The translations under genes and the position numbers were made by a program. The notes under the pieces were generated by a model. That model was given only the letters and a program-made list of their open reading frames with translations, did not search any database and had not been told where the DNA came from. This document shows positions 44,546 to 53,669 of a stretch of 64,000 nt of DNA, one piece after another. Source of the DNA: Tepidanaerobacter acetatoxydans Re1 (lineage in GTDB: Bacteria; Bacillota; Thermosediminibacteria; Thermosediminibacterales; Tepidanaerobacteraceae); assembly GCF_000328765.2 (NCBI RefSeq), contig NC_019954.2, positions 314,501 to 378,500 of the forward strand, written 5' to 3'. Numbering within the stretch: the stretch's first letter is position 1; each line of letters opens with the position of its first letter.

Positions 44546-46135
44546 ATGAAAAAATCAAAAACAAGTAAACTGTTTGCTGCATGCGTGCTTACGATTGTAA
44601 TTTTTGGCATGGCCGGCTGCGGCACAAAAACCACAGAAAAAAGTTTAGGCGGCACCGGCGAACAAAGTGCGCCATTGGTAATATGTCTGGAAGGCGGGGA
44701 TTGGGGGTTTCCTTCTCCATTTGCTCACTATTCTCGGGGACCGGGTGCATCAAAAATGCGTCTTATCTATGACAGCCTTCTGGAGAAAGGAGAAGAAGGT
44801 CTTATTCCATGGCTGGCAAGGGAATGGACTATATCCCCGGACGGTAGGGAGTATACCTTTGTTTTAAACTCTAAAGTCAAATGGCATGATGGGAAGATGC
44901 TTACCGTCCAAGATGTAAAGTTTTCTTTCGAGTATTTTATGAAACATCCTCCGGTTTCCGATAGTTTGTTTATTGACGGAAAACCATTTATTGAAAAAAT
45001 AGAGGTTATTGATGAAAGCCAAGTAAAAATAGTGGTAAAAGAGCCTAACGCTACAGTATTGGATAGATTGGGGATTGTCAGGATAATTCCGGAGCACATC
45101 TGGAAGGACATAGATGACCCCAAAAAAGTAATGGATTTGGATAAATTAGTAGGATGCGGCCCGTACATACTTACGGATTATAGTCAGGAGCAGGGCAAGT
45201 ATCGATTCCAAGCATTTAAAGATTACTGGGGACGGAAGCCTCGGGTAGATGTAATTGAATTTATCCCGGTAAGCGATCCGGTGCTGGCTTTCGAAAACGG
45301 AGAAATAGATCTTTTGGATGTTCCGCCGGATATAATTGATCGGTATGAAAACAATAAAGAATTTAAAATCCTTAAAAGTCCGGCCTTCTGGGGTTATAAA
45401 CTCCTGTTTAACATGGAGAAAAAACCGGAATTGGCGGATATAAACGTAAGAAAAGCTATTGCCCATGCCGTAGATGTTGATGAACTTATCGAAAAAGTAG
45501 CACGAGGTGCGGCGGTTTCGGCAAGCTCCGGATATTTGCCAATTGATCACATATGGTATAATCCCGATGTTACGCGATATGATTTTGATATAGAAAAAGC
45601 TAAGGAACTTTTAAACAATAAATTATTAAACCTAGTACTACTAATATCGGACAGTCAACAAGAAGCCAGGATTGCAGAACTTCTTAAAATCAACTTCGCA
45701 AAAGCCGGAATCAATATTGATGTTCGCGCAGTGGACATGAAGACCCGTGACAACTGTGTTAAAAACTGTGATTATGAACTTGCCATAATTGGACATGGTG
45801 GCTGGGGACGCGATGCCGATTGCCTCAGGGAAGCTTATGCGGCAACTGTAGCTCGTGATGCCGGTCCCGCATCCAATGTAATTTGCGGTTACAGCAATCC
45901 TAAGATAAGCCAACTTTGCAAAAAGCAGCTTATAGAACTGGATGAACAAAAAAGAAAATCTATGATAATGGAGCTTCAAAAACTTATATCAGATGAGATA
46001 CCAATGCTGCCCCTTTACAATACAATTGATTATACGGTCTTTAAACCGGAAAAGTACGACGGATGGGTTCATGTTTTTGACCATCATGCGGTAACTCACA
46101 ACAAATTATCATATTTGGAACAAGATAAAAAATGA
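44546..46135 (+). CDS. family 5 solute-binding lipoprotein of a peptide/nickel-type ABC transporter
   Basis: 529 residues from ATG 44546 (AGGAGA upstream). Lipoprotein signal with lipobox GMAGC, then SBP family 5 features: LIYDSLLEKGEEGLIPWLAREW, YTFVLNSKVKWHDGKMLTVQDVKFS, VGCGPYILTDY and KAIAHAVDVDEL. It captures the substrate outside the cell. The substrate (peptide, nickel or metal chelate) cannot be read from sequence; the FmdE neighbour favours metal. Confidence 0.9.
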   Translation: MKKSKTSKLFAACVLTIVIFGMAGCGTKTTEKSLGGTGEQSAPLVICLEGGDWGFPSPFAHYSRGPGASKMRLIYDSLLEKGEEGLIPWLAREWTISPDGREYTFVLNSKVKWHDGKMLTVQDVKFSFEYFMKHPPVSDSLFIDGKPFIEKIEVIDESQVKIVVKEPNATVLDRLGIVRIIPEHIWKDIDDPKKVMDLDKLVGCGPYILTDYSQEQGKYRFQAFKDYWGRKPRVDVIEFIPVSDPVLAFENGEIDLLDVPPDIIDRYENNKEFKILKSPAFWGYKLLFNMEKKPELADINVRKAIAHAVDVDELIEKVARGAAVSASSGYLPIDHIWYNPDVTRYDFDIEKAKELLNNKLLNLVLLISDSQQEARIAELLKINFAKAGINIDVRAVDMKTRDNCVKNCDYELAIIGHGGWGRDADCLREAYAATVARDAGPASNVICGYSNPKISQLCKKQLIELDEQKRKSMIMELQKLISDEIPMLPLYNTIDYTVFKPEKYDGWVHVFDHHAVTHNKLSYLEQDKK

Positions 46136-47100
46136 GATATCAAAAAGCCCTGAAATATCTTGTAACATTTTTCTGTATAATCACATTGAACTTCTTCTTG
46201 CCCCGAATTATGCCGGGGGACCCCTTCTATTTTTTATCAAGCGAACAGGGAGAAGTAACTGTGACTTATTCTCAAGAAGAAATTGATCGATTTAAAGCAT
46301 ATTACGGTCTGGATAAGCCTGTGCTTGCCCAATACGGTAGCTATCTGAAGGGTATTATCAAAGGGGATTTGGGATATAGCATATATTTTGGCAGTGATGT
46401 AAGGACAATTATTAAAAACCGAATCCCTTGGTCTGTTTCCCTGGTATTGCTGTCAGTAATAATAGGAGGCGGTGCCGGCACGCTGTTGGGCTGTTTGTCG
46501 GCATGGCAAAGGGGGAAAGGCTCAGATAAGGTCCTCTACGGTATAATGGTCGTAATTTCTGAAATCCCCGCATTTTTAATAGGCATATTTTTCCTGTTTT
46601 ATTTGGCGGCTCGGCAGGGAATTTTTCCTCTTTCAGGTGGCGCAAAACCCTTTGCAGACTATGCCTCTTGGGCTGATGCGGTTTTAGACATAGTGTATCA
46701 CGGTTTTTTACCTACTCTGACACTCTCTGCGGTTCAGATGGGCGGATTTTATCTTATAGCCAGAAACAGTATGATTACGGTAATGTCCAAAGATTATATA
46801 ATCACAGCTAAAGCTAAGGGACTTAGCACAGGGCGCATACTCTTTCGCCACGCCTTATCCAATGCTGCCTTGCCTATTGTAACTCAAGCTTTTTACAGTT
46901 TGGGGCAAGCAGTGGGAGGGACTCTATTGGTAGAAAATGTATTTAAGTATCCGGGCCTCGGTTCATTAATGCGACAAGCCGTAATGGTAAGGGATTACCC
47001 TTTGATTCAGGGGATTTTTTTGACCGTAACGTTTTTTGTAGTTATCATGAATGCTGTAGTTGATATTTTATATAAAAAGCTTGACCCGAGAATAACTTGA
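46132..47100 (+). CDS. ABC transporter permease (DppB/NikB type)
   Basis: 322 residues, ATG overlapping the preceding stop (ATGA). Six membrane helices, N-terminal PRIMPGDPFYFL, a periplasmic YGLDKPVLAQYGSYLKG loop, and the EAA loop region SKDYIITAKAKGLSTGRILFRHALSNA. It forms the channel with the next gene product. Confidence 0.95.
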   Translation: MRYQKALKYLVTFFCIITLNFFLPRIMPGDPFYFLSSEQGEVTVTYSQEEIDRFKAYYGLDKPVLAQYGSYLKGIIKGDLGYSIYFGSDVRTIIKNRIPWSVSLVLLSVIIGGGAGTLLGCLSAWQRGKGSDKVLYGIMVVISEIPAFLIGIFFLFYLAARQGIFPLSGGAKPFADYASWADAVLDIVYHGFLPTLTLSAVQMGGFYLIARNSMITVMSKDYIITAKAKGLSTGRILFRHALSNAALPIVTQAFYSLGQAVGGTLLVENVFKYPGLGSLMRQAVMVRDYPLIQGIFLTVTFFVVIMNAVVDILYKKLDPRIT

Positions 47101-47112
47101 TGGTGATAAAAA

Positions 47113-47943
47113 ATGCCTAAAATTGTGAAACAATTTTCCATAGCAGGTAAATTTTCCTTGTCTTTCATAGTCTTAGTATGTTTTATCGCCATATTTGCCC
47201 CGATGCTTACGAAACACCCGTGGAATCAGCCAACGGGCGCCTCTTTGGAACCTCCGAACAAAGCTCATATATTGGGCACTGATGATTTGGGTATAGATTT
47301 GTGGGCTCAAATATGCTACGGAACGCGAAACAGCATTGTAGTGGGGATTGGAACAGCAATAATTACATGTTTTCTGGGTATAGTACTAGGCGTTGTATCC
47401 GGGTATTATGGAGGTATAATTGACCTTGTAATCACAGCCTTAATAGATATGCTTACATCCATACCCAGTTTGCCTATAATGATTGTGACAGGAGCTTTTT
47501 TCGGACCAAGCATAAAAAACATTATATTAATATTATCTATTTTATCTTGGGCTATGCCCGCGCGGATTATACGCTCAAAGATTATTTCAGTAAAACAGGA
47601 AACTTACATAAAAGTAGCCGAGGGGTATGGAGCAGGATTTTTATACATAACTTACAAACATTTTCTGCCACAGATTTTTCCAATTTCACTTGCAAGTTTT
47701 ATTAAACTTATAAGCAAGGCCATAGTATCCGAGGCCAGTCTTTCATTTTTAGGCCTAGGGGACCCTACAAGCAAAAGCTGGGGACTTATATTAAATTATG
47801 CATTGAATTTTCCCGGCGTATACTTTACTGATTACTGGAAATGGTGGGTTGTATATCCACTATGTTGTATCATATTGCTTGTGCTGGCTACGGCCATTAT
47901 AGGCAGGGAGTTTGAAAAAATATTAGATACTAAAATTGATTAG
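47113..47943 (+). CDS. ABC transporter permease (DppC/NikC type)
   Basis: 276 residues. HILGTDDLGIDLWAQICYGTRNSI near residue 55 and the EAA region SVKQETYIKVAEGYGAGFLYITYKHFLPQ, then SEASLSFLGLGDPTSKSWG, all typical of the C-type permease. It is 12 bases behind its partner. Confidence 0.95.
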   Translation: MPKIVKQFSIAGKFSLSFIVLVCFIAIFAPMLTKHPWNQPTGASLEPPNKAHILGTDDLGIDLWAQICYGTRNSIVVGIGTAIITCFLGIVLGVVSGYYGGIIDLVITALIDMLTSIPSLPIMIVTGAFFGPSIKNIILILSILSWAMPARIIRSKIISVKQETYIKVAEGYGAGFLYITYKHFLPQIFPISLASFIKLISKAIVSEASLSFLGLGDPTSKSWGLILNYALNFPGVYFTDYWKWWVVYPLCCIILLVLATAIIGREFEKILDTKID

Positions 47944-47987
47944 ATTTTAGAAACCAAAACCGGATTTTTTTAAATAGGGGTATTGCC

Positions 47988-49682
47988 ATGTTAAAAGTTG
48001 AAAATCTATCAGTAACCTATAGCGGGGACGGTCAAAAAACCCATGCTGTAAGGGAAGTATCTTTTTCACTAGAGCAGGGGCAATCCATGGGAATCATCGG
48101 AGAATCAGGAAGCGGTAAAACCACACTGGGCTTAGCTATAATGGGTATACTCAGCTCAACCGCAAAGGTTACAGGGACAATAGAATATAATAAAATCAAT
48201 CTAAGAGAGCTTTCCGCAAGTCAGCCGGATATGTATCGATGGAAACACATTGCCATGGTATTTCAAAACGGCCTTGACATATTAAACCCACTTATGACCA
48301 TAAATGAGCAGATAAAAGAGTGTATTATCCGTCATCTGAAAATAAAAAATCATGAAGCAGATTCTCGAGTAAAAGAACTTCTTGAACAAGTAGGGCTGGA
48401 CGCCTCGGTGGCAGATAACTTGCCTCATCAGCTGTCGGGAGGTATGCGGCAGAGAGTGCTTATTGCCATGGCCTTGGCATGTGATCCTAAAGTGCTTATA
48501 GTTGATGAGCCGACCTCTTCTTTGGATGCCATATCCAAAGCCGAAATCATTGAGCTCTTATCTCGCCTCCAACACCAAAAGCGGTTTGCTATGATTGTAA
48601 TATCCCATGATTTTTCCGTAATTACACGACTTGCCAGTAAAATGTGTGTGATGTACCGGGGCTGTATCCTTGAAGAAGGATTGACAAGAGATATACTTGA
48701 AAACCCATTGCATCCCTATACCCGGGGGCTTATAAATTCATCGCCTTCTTTAAATCCATATCAGGATTTATGGGGAATTCCCCGGGCAGGTGAGGCGACA
48801 ACCGATGAGGGCTGTTCTTTCTTTCCTCGGTGCAGTCAAAGGTCACAGATATGCAAAAATCAAAAACCTAAACTGGAATATGCATCACTTGAGCGTAAAG
48901 TTGCCTGTAATCAAGGTGGAATTATAACACTTTTAGAAGCCTGGGGAATAAATAAAACCTACTCTTTTAAAGGTAATAAGATTTGTGCATGTAAAGACTG
49001 TCATATGAGTATTCGTGCAGGCGAGATTATAGCATTGATAGGGCAATCCGGATCAGGTAAAACTACCCTGGCAAGTATTCTCTCGGGTTATTTGGAACCT
49101 GAAAGCGGGAATATTGAATTCTTGGGTCAAACAATAAAACAGCATGAATTTACCAGCAAACCAAAAGGCATTCAAATGGTGTTTCAAGACCCGTTTTCAT
49201 CAATAAACGACCAATTTACAGTACTGCAAGCTGTAAAAGAGCCTCTGGACATATTAAAGCTCTATAATACAGACGAGCGAACGTCTAGAGTAAAGCAAGC
49301 CCTTATCGATGTAGAGCTGGCCAGTGATGATACTTTTTTAAACAGGCGATGTTTTACATTAAGCGGTGGGCAACGGCAGCGGGTTGCTATCGCCCGCAGC
49401 CTTGTCCTTGAACCAAGACTCCTCATTGCCGATGAGATTAGCTCTATGCTGGATCCCTCCACACAAGCCAATATTTTACGGCTTTTAAAGGGCCTTCAAA
49501 ACACATTAGGATTTGCCATGATTTATATTACCCATGACCTAGATATTGCAAGAAAAATTGCCGACAAACTGTACATAATGCATAAGGGTGAAATAGTGGA
49601 AACAGGTCCGGCCTGGAAAGTATTTGATAATCCCAAAAGTGAGTATACCAGGAAGTTAATGAACAAAGCGGGATTGGCATAA
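47988..49682 (+). CDS. fused double ABC ATPase (DppD-DppF/NikD-NikE type)
   Basis: 564 residues holding two complete ATPase domains. Domain 1 has Walker A GESGSGKTT, signature LSGGMRQRV and Walker B VLIVDEPTSSLD, plus the oligopeptide C-terminal motif CSFFPRCSQRSQIC. Domain 2 has GQSGSGKTT, LSGGQRQRVAIARSL and LLIADEISSMLD. In most relatives these are two genes; here they are one chain with the Cys-rich linker between. In domain 2 the usual EPTSALD reads EISSMLD. Confidence 0.94.
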   Translation: MLKVENLSVTYSGDGQKTHAVREVSFSLEQGQSMGIIGESGSGKTTLGLAIMGILSSTAKVTGTIEYNKINLRELSASQPDMYRWKHIAMVFQNGLDILNPLMTINEQIKECIIRHLKIKNHEADSRVKELLEQVGLDASVADNLPHQLSGGMRQRVLIAMALACDPKVLIVDEPTSSLDAISKAEIIELLSRLQHQKRFAMIVISHDFSVITRLASKMCVMYRGCILEEGLTRDILENPLHPYTRGLINSSPSLNPYQDLWGIPRAGEATTDEGCSFFPRCSQRSQICKNQKPKLEYASLERKVACNQGGIITLLEAWGINKTYSFKGNKICACKDCHMSIRAGEIIALIGQSGSGKTTLASILSGYLEPESGNIEFLGQTIKQHEFTSKPKGIQMVFQDPFSSINDQFTVLQAVKEPLDILKLYNTDERTSRVKQALIDVELASDDTFLNRRCFTLSGGQRQRVAIARSLVLEPRLLIADEISSMLDPSTQANILRLLKGLQNTLGFAMIYITHDLDIARKIADKLYIMHKGEIVETGPAWKVFDNPKSEYTRKLMNKAGLA

Positions 49683-49745
49683 ATACATAGTTTTTCATGG
49701 AGGGGAAAAGTTTACATTACAAATACAATTTAAGCAGGAAAAATA

Positions 49746-49789
49746 AATATTTTGTTGAACATTATAATTTAAGTAATAAACAAAATATT
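49746..49789. promoter_or_regulatory. 11-base inverted repeat before the DUF401 gene
   Basis: AATATTTTGTT (49746-49756) and AACAAAATATT (49779-49789) are perfect complements 22 bases apart. With no T run it looks more like a regulator site than a terminator. Confidence 0.3.
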
Positions 49790-49869
49790 ATCTTGATATA
49801 GAGCATTTGCTAGTCAGAGCCTTATGCACAGAAATCTCCTCAGCGTCATATATGAAAGAGGTTGAAATC

Positions 49870-51087
49870 ATGGGGGAATTTGCGGCGGTAATCACTGCCT
49901 TTCTTATTATTCCAATACTGAGCAAGAAAAGAGTGTCTATCGGTATTGCCATCTGCATATCTGCTGTGATTATGGCTCTTTTGGGTGGCTTGGGAATATC
50001 GGGATTATTCGCTGTTATCATCAGCACTTTTGCAAACTTTAACAAACTGCAACAATTTATTGTCATTATAGAGATAAGTGTTCTGGGAGCTCTGCTCAGA
50101 CAGTATAACATAATTGATAAGGTTATTGAGCATTTAACAAAACTTGTGCGGAGCAATCGTGTGACACTTATGTTTATTCCTGCACTGGTGGGATTTTTAT
50201 CGGTGCCGGGAGGTGCCATTATTTCAGCACCTTTTATAGATCAGCTGGGAGAAGAATCCGGTTTATCAAAAACCTACCGAGCAATCATAAATCTGATTTT
50301 CCGCCATATTGCTATGCATATCATGCCGTATACCACAGGCTTTCTACTGGTAGCTTCTCTTGCCCCCGGGATTTCTGTTTATAAGCTGATAGGATTAAAT
50401 TCTATATTTGTTGTTTTCTATGTTTTATCCGGATACTTTTTGTATGTGCGTCAAGTAAAAACCGAAGCAGAGCCTGCCATGACCGATGCATTGTCAAATC
50501 TTTTAAACCTACTAAAATACACTGCACCGGTGTATACCAGCGTCCTGTTAAATCTCATATTCGGCATGCCATTTTATATCGGAATGCTTGCAAATCTTGT
50601 TATTGTATATTGGATTAATCCTGAAAAAAGTTTTCTTTCCGATGCGGTCCGGGTTGCTAATATCAATGTAATATATTCGCTTATGGGCGTATATCTTATT
50701 CAGGGAATTATCGGTCAAATGGAGTCGCTAATGTCCTTTTTTACTTCTATTTTCAATAACCCTAAGACGATTTTGCCGGGGATTATTGGAACTGCATTTT
50801 TTCTAGGCCTTACAACTGGTTTTCAAGCCACATCCTTGGGGGTTGTGCTTCCTATTTTGGCAAGCTTGCCCATATCGGAAAATCGTCTTCTGCTATATTG
50901 CCATATGACCTTTGCCTGGGGTTTTGTAGGTTATTTCTTCTCGCCACTACACCTTTGCCAACTTTTTACCTGCGAGTATATGAAGGTGTCAATACAAGAT
51001 TTATACAAGGATTATTATAAATTTTTTCTGTGCCTTACTGCTACTTTGATAGCAAGTTATTTCATGTTGGGTATGTGGCTGAAATAA
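49870..51087 (+). CDS. DUF401-like polytopic membrane protein
   Basis: 405 residues from ATG 49870 (AAAGAGG upstream); the in-frame ATG at 49852 has no site. About ten membrane segments; VPGGAIISAPFIDQLGEE, FRHIAMHIMPYTTGF and LGLTTGFQATSLGVVLPIL look like the anion-transporter-like DUF401/gluconate-permease fold. Function unknown. Separated from the ABC genes by about 190 bases, so probably an independent unit. Confidence 0.75.
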   Translation: MGEFAAVITAFLIIPILSKKRVSIGIAICISAVIMALLGGLGISGLFAVIISTFANFNKLQQFIVIIEISVLGALLRQYNIIDKVIEHLTKLVRSNRVTLMFIPALVGFLSVPGGAIISAPFIDQLGEESGLSKTYRAIINLIFRHIAMHIMPYTTGFLLVASLAPGISVYKLIGLNSIFVVFYVLSGYFLYVRQVKTEAEPAMTDALSNLLNLLKYTAPVYTSVLLNLIFGMPFYIGMLANLVIVYWINPEKSFLSDAVRVANINVIYSLMGVYLIQGIIGQMESLMSFFTSIFNNPKTILPGIIGTAFFLGLTTGFQATSLGVVLPILASLPISENRLLLYCHMTFAWGFVGYFFSPLHLCQLFTCEYMKVSIQDLYKDYYKFFLCLTATLIASYFMLGMWLK

Positions 51088-51142
51088 CTACAGACAAATA
51101 TAAAACACATAAGATAATAATATGGTAACAAGAACAGGCAGA

Positions 51143-51188
51143 AAACTAAATGCGACAGCGGTGTTGCCTCCGCTGTCGCATTTAGTTT
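51143..51188. terminator. bidirectional terminator
   Basis: Perfect 19-base arms 51143-51161 and 51170-51188 with an 8-base loop, lying between convergent genes (DUF401 on +, GerM-like on -). Confidence 0.85.
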
Positions 51189-51189
51189 C

Positions 51190-52098
51190 TCATCTTTTTA
51201 TCCATTCTTCATATCTTTCAAAGGGTTCATCGAAGATAACATGACCTGCCAAAGTCTGTTCCTTATTACCTTCTACCAGAAACTGAACTTTTTTTATTCC
51301 GGGAAGTTCTGTAAGGGAATTTACTATAGGAATTATAGTCATCATTTCACCTGTAGAACCACCAATGTGTTTTTCAATAAGCTCTTTGGAGAAATTCACA
51401 TAGGCGATTTCATCCTTTACTTGTACCGATAAAAGCTTGGCTTCTTTTGGTATAGCCGGTGATGCCAACCCGGGCGTTTCAGGTCCCCGCATCAGTTCCT
51501 TTATCACAATTACTTCAAGAGGTTCGCTTTTAACGACTTCTCTTTGTTCGGGTACTACGTACATACCCTGCTCATCCGGGAAGTAGAGTGTAATGGTTTC
51601 CTTTTTATTACTGATATCCTGATTAATTTGCTTAATATCGTAGCTTTCTAAAAGCCCGTAAGGATTGCCGCTAGGTGCGGTAAGTTCTTCGCCATCTATT
51701 AGTATATGAGCTTTTTCTATTCCTTCAAGGCTTGTAACTGTGTTTACCACAGAAATTACAGCCAAACTTTCTGCCATCATTCCCGGAAAATTTGTAAAGT
51801 CGTTAGATAAATTTACTGTCGCAATATTATTCTTAACTTCTACATTTAAAAGCTTTGTCCCTTCCGGTATGGTCGATTTCAAACCTTTGGTTTGAGGCCC
51901 TTTCAACAACTCTTCCAATGCCAACCTTGGTATTGATTGGCCTTGAGCAGCTTTGATTTCTCTTGTTTCAGTTAGAATCTGGCTGTTATCTTCATTCGTA
52001 TAATACAAGGTGATTGCCAATGTCTTATTGTTGATTGAGCAGGCGGATACTGCTAATAAAAGACTTAGAACGACAAATGCTACTAAAATTTTTTTCAT
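51190..52098 (-). CDS. lipoprotein with two GerMN domains
   Basis: 302 residues with lipoprotein signal (LVAFVVLSLLLAVSAC). Two tandem copies of the GerMN (sporulation/spore germination) domain: ALEELLKGPQTKGLKSTIPEGTKLL...VNLS and IVIKELMRGPETPGL...IPKEAKLL...VNFSKELIE. This matches GerM, a lipoprotein that bridges mother cell and forespore membranes or affects germination. It supports sporulation capacity. Confidence 0.9.
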   Translation of the reverse strand: MKKILVAFVVLSLLLAVSACSINNKTLAITLYYTNEDNSQILTETREIKAAQGQSIPRLALEELLKGPQTKGLKSTIPEGTKLLNVEVKNNIATVNLSNDFTNFPGMMAESLAVISVVNTVTSLEGIEKAHILIDGEELTAPSGNPYGLLESYDIKQINQDISNKKETITLYFPDEQGMYVVPEQREVVKSEPLEVIVIKELMRGPETPGLASPAIPKEAKLLSVQVKDEIAYVNFSKELIEKHIGGSTGEMMTIIPIVNSLTELPGIKKVQFLVEGNKEQTLAGHVIFDEPFERYEEWIKR

Positions 52099-52207
52099 TT
52101 ATTTTGCCACCTCTAATCCTTTTTATTGGATATATATCTAATACTATTATATCAAATAATATCAGATAAGGAAAACATAACTTGATATAAAGCATAAACG
52201 GCATTGA

Positions 52208-52236
52208 TTGACAAGTGTCATAAAAAATTATTAAAT
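52208..52236 (+). promoter_or_regulatory. promoter of the flavodiiron gene
   Basis: TTGACA (52208-52213), 17 bases, TTAAAT (52231-52236), about 70 bases before the start codon. Confidence 0.6.
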
Positions 52237-52306
52237 ATAAGTGAATGTATATAAAACCAATTATTTGTGCCGCAATGGCATGCCGTGCGGCGGAATGGAG
52301 GATAAA

Positions 52307-53500
52307 ATGGATTTTAAAATTAATAGCAATGTAACCTGGGTAGGCAAGATAGATTGGGAACTTAGGACCTTCCATGGTGAGGATTTGTCAACACACCGCG
52401 GTTCAAGCTATAACTCTTACCTTGTTCAAGATGAAAAGGTAGCACTTATCGATACGGTTTGGGAGCCTTTTGCCGATGAGTTTATAAATAACCTGAAAAA
52501 AGAGATTGATTTAAGCAAAATAGACTATATTATCGCAAATCATGGAGAAATCGATCACAGTGGTGCATTGCCGGCTCTTATGAAGGAAATTCCTGATACG
52601 CCGATATATTGCACTCAAAACGGAATTAAATCATTAAAAGGCCAGTACCATCAAGATTGGAATTTTGTGCCTGTAAGAACCGGAGATAAGTTGAATCTCG
52701 GCAAAAAAGAAATCATTTTTATAGAAGCTCCGATGCTTCACTGGCCTGACACCATGTTCTCATATCTTACTGGGGACAATATCCTGTTTAGCAATGATGC
52801 TTTTGGTCAGCACTATGCGTCAGAGCTCATGTATAATGACCTTGTAAACCAGGCTGAACTGTATCAAGAAGCCATTAAATACTATGCAAATATATTGGCA
52901 CCATTTAGTAAACTGGTGGGCAAAAAAATAAACGAGGTTTTGAGCCTGAATCTGCCGATTGATATAATATGTCCAAGTCATGGCGTTATTTGGCGAAAAG
53001 ATCCGATACAGATTGTTGAAAAATATCAAGAATGGGCTGATGACTATCAAGAAAATCAAATAACGATTATATACGATACTATGTGGAACGGCACTAGAAG
53101 AATGGCCGAAGCCATAGCTTGCGGAATAAAAGAAGTTAATGAAGATATAACAATAAAATTATTTAATAGTGCTCGCTCAGATACGAATGATATTATTACC
53201 GAAGCTTTTAAATCTAAAGCCATCCTAGTAGGTTCCCCTACTGTAAACCGTGTCGTACTTCATTCGATAGCAGGTTTGCTGGGGGCACTGCGAGGGCTTG
53301 GCTTTAAAAATAAAAAAGCAGCGGCCTTTGGAACCTACGGTTGGAGCGGCGAATCGGTAAAAATAATTACAGAAGAACTTGAAAGGGCCGGCTTTGAAAT
53401 AATCGATCAAGGCATAAAAACACTTTGGAATCCTGATGAAGACAGTAAACAAAAATGTGAAGAATTTGGGAAACGGATTGGCGAAATACTAAAGGCATGA
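52307..53500 (+). CDS. fprA: flavodiiron protein (A-type flavoprotein, FprA-like)
   Basis: 397 residues from ATG 52307 after GGAGG. Metallo-beta-lactamase-like diiron domain with HGEIDHSGALP, MLHWPDTMFSYL, NDAFGQH and CPSHGVIWR giving the His/Glu/Asp ligands, then a flavodoxin domain from about residue 253 (IYDTMWNGTRRMAEAIACGI; FGTYGWSGES). It reduces oxygen or nitric oxide and protects anaerobes. Own promoter and terminator. Confidence 0.96.
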   Translation: MDFKINSNVTWVGKIDWELRTFHGEDLSTHRGSSYNSYLVQDEKVALIDTVWEPFADEFINNLKKEIDLSKIDYIIANHGEIDHSGALPALMKEIPDTPIYCTQNGIKSLKGQYHQDWNFVPVRTGDKLNLGKKEIIFIEAPMLHWPDTMFSYLTGDNILFSNDAFGQHYASELMYNDLVNQAELYQEAIKYYANILAPFSKLVGKKINEVLSLNLPIDIICPSHGVIWRKDPIQIVEKYQEWADDYQENQITIIYDTMWNGTRRMAEAIACGIKEVNEDITIKLFNSARSDTNDIITEAFKSKAILVGSPTVNRVVLHSIAGLLGALRGLGFKNKKAAAFGTYGWSGESVKIITEELERAGFEIIDQGIKTLWNPDEDSKQKCEEFGKRIGEILKA

Positions 53501-53511
53501 ACGATTGAACT

Positions 53512-53556
53512 ATATGAGACGGTAATCAATTAAAAACCGTCTCATATCTTTTTTAA
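53512..53556 (+). terminator. terminator of the flavodiiron gene
   Basis: ATATGAGACGGT (53512-53523) pairs with ACCGTCTCATAT (53536-53547), followed by CTTTTTTA. Confidence 0.9.
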
Positions 53557-53618
53557 TGATTTTTTAAAAAAGTATATTGTTTTTTCGCAGTCTACATGAT
53601 AAAATAATTATACAGGAA

Positions 53619-53640
53619 CATTTGAACAGTTGCTCAAATG
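53619..53640 (+). promoter_or_regulatory. ArsR/SmtB-type metal operator before the P-type ATPase
   Basis: CATTTGA and TCAAATG enclose 8 bases, giving TTGAACA...TGCTCAAA, close to the TGAACA-N-TGTTCA style operators of CadC/CzrA/SmtB sensors. It lies just downstream of TATATTGTTTTTT and TAAAAT promoter-like elements (-10 near 53600). No ArsR-family gene is in the window. Confidence 0.55.
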
Positions 53641-53669
53641 TAAAAACGATGGAAGGAGGCTTCCAAACA

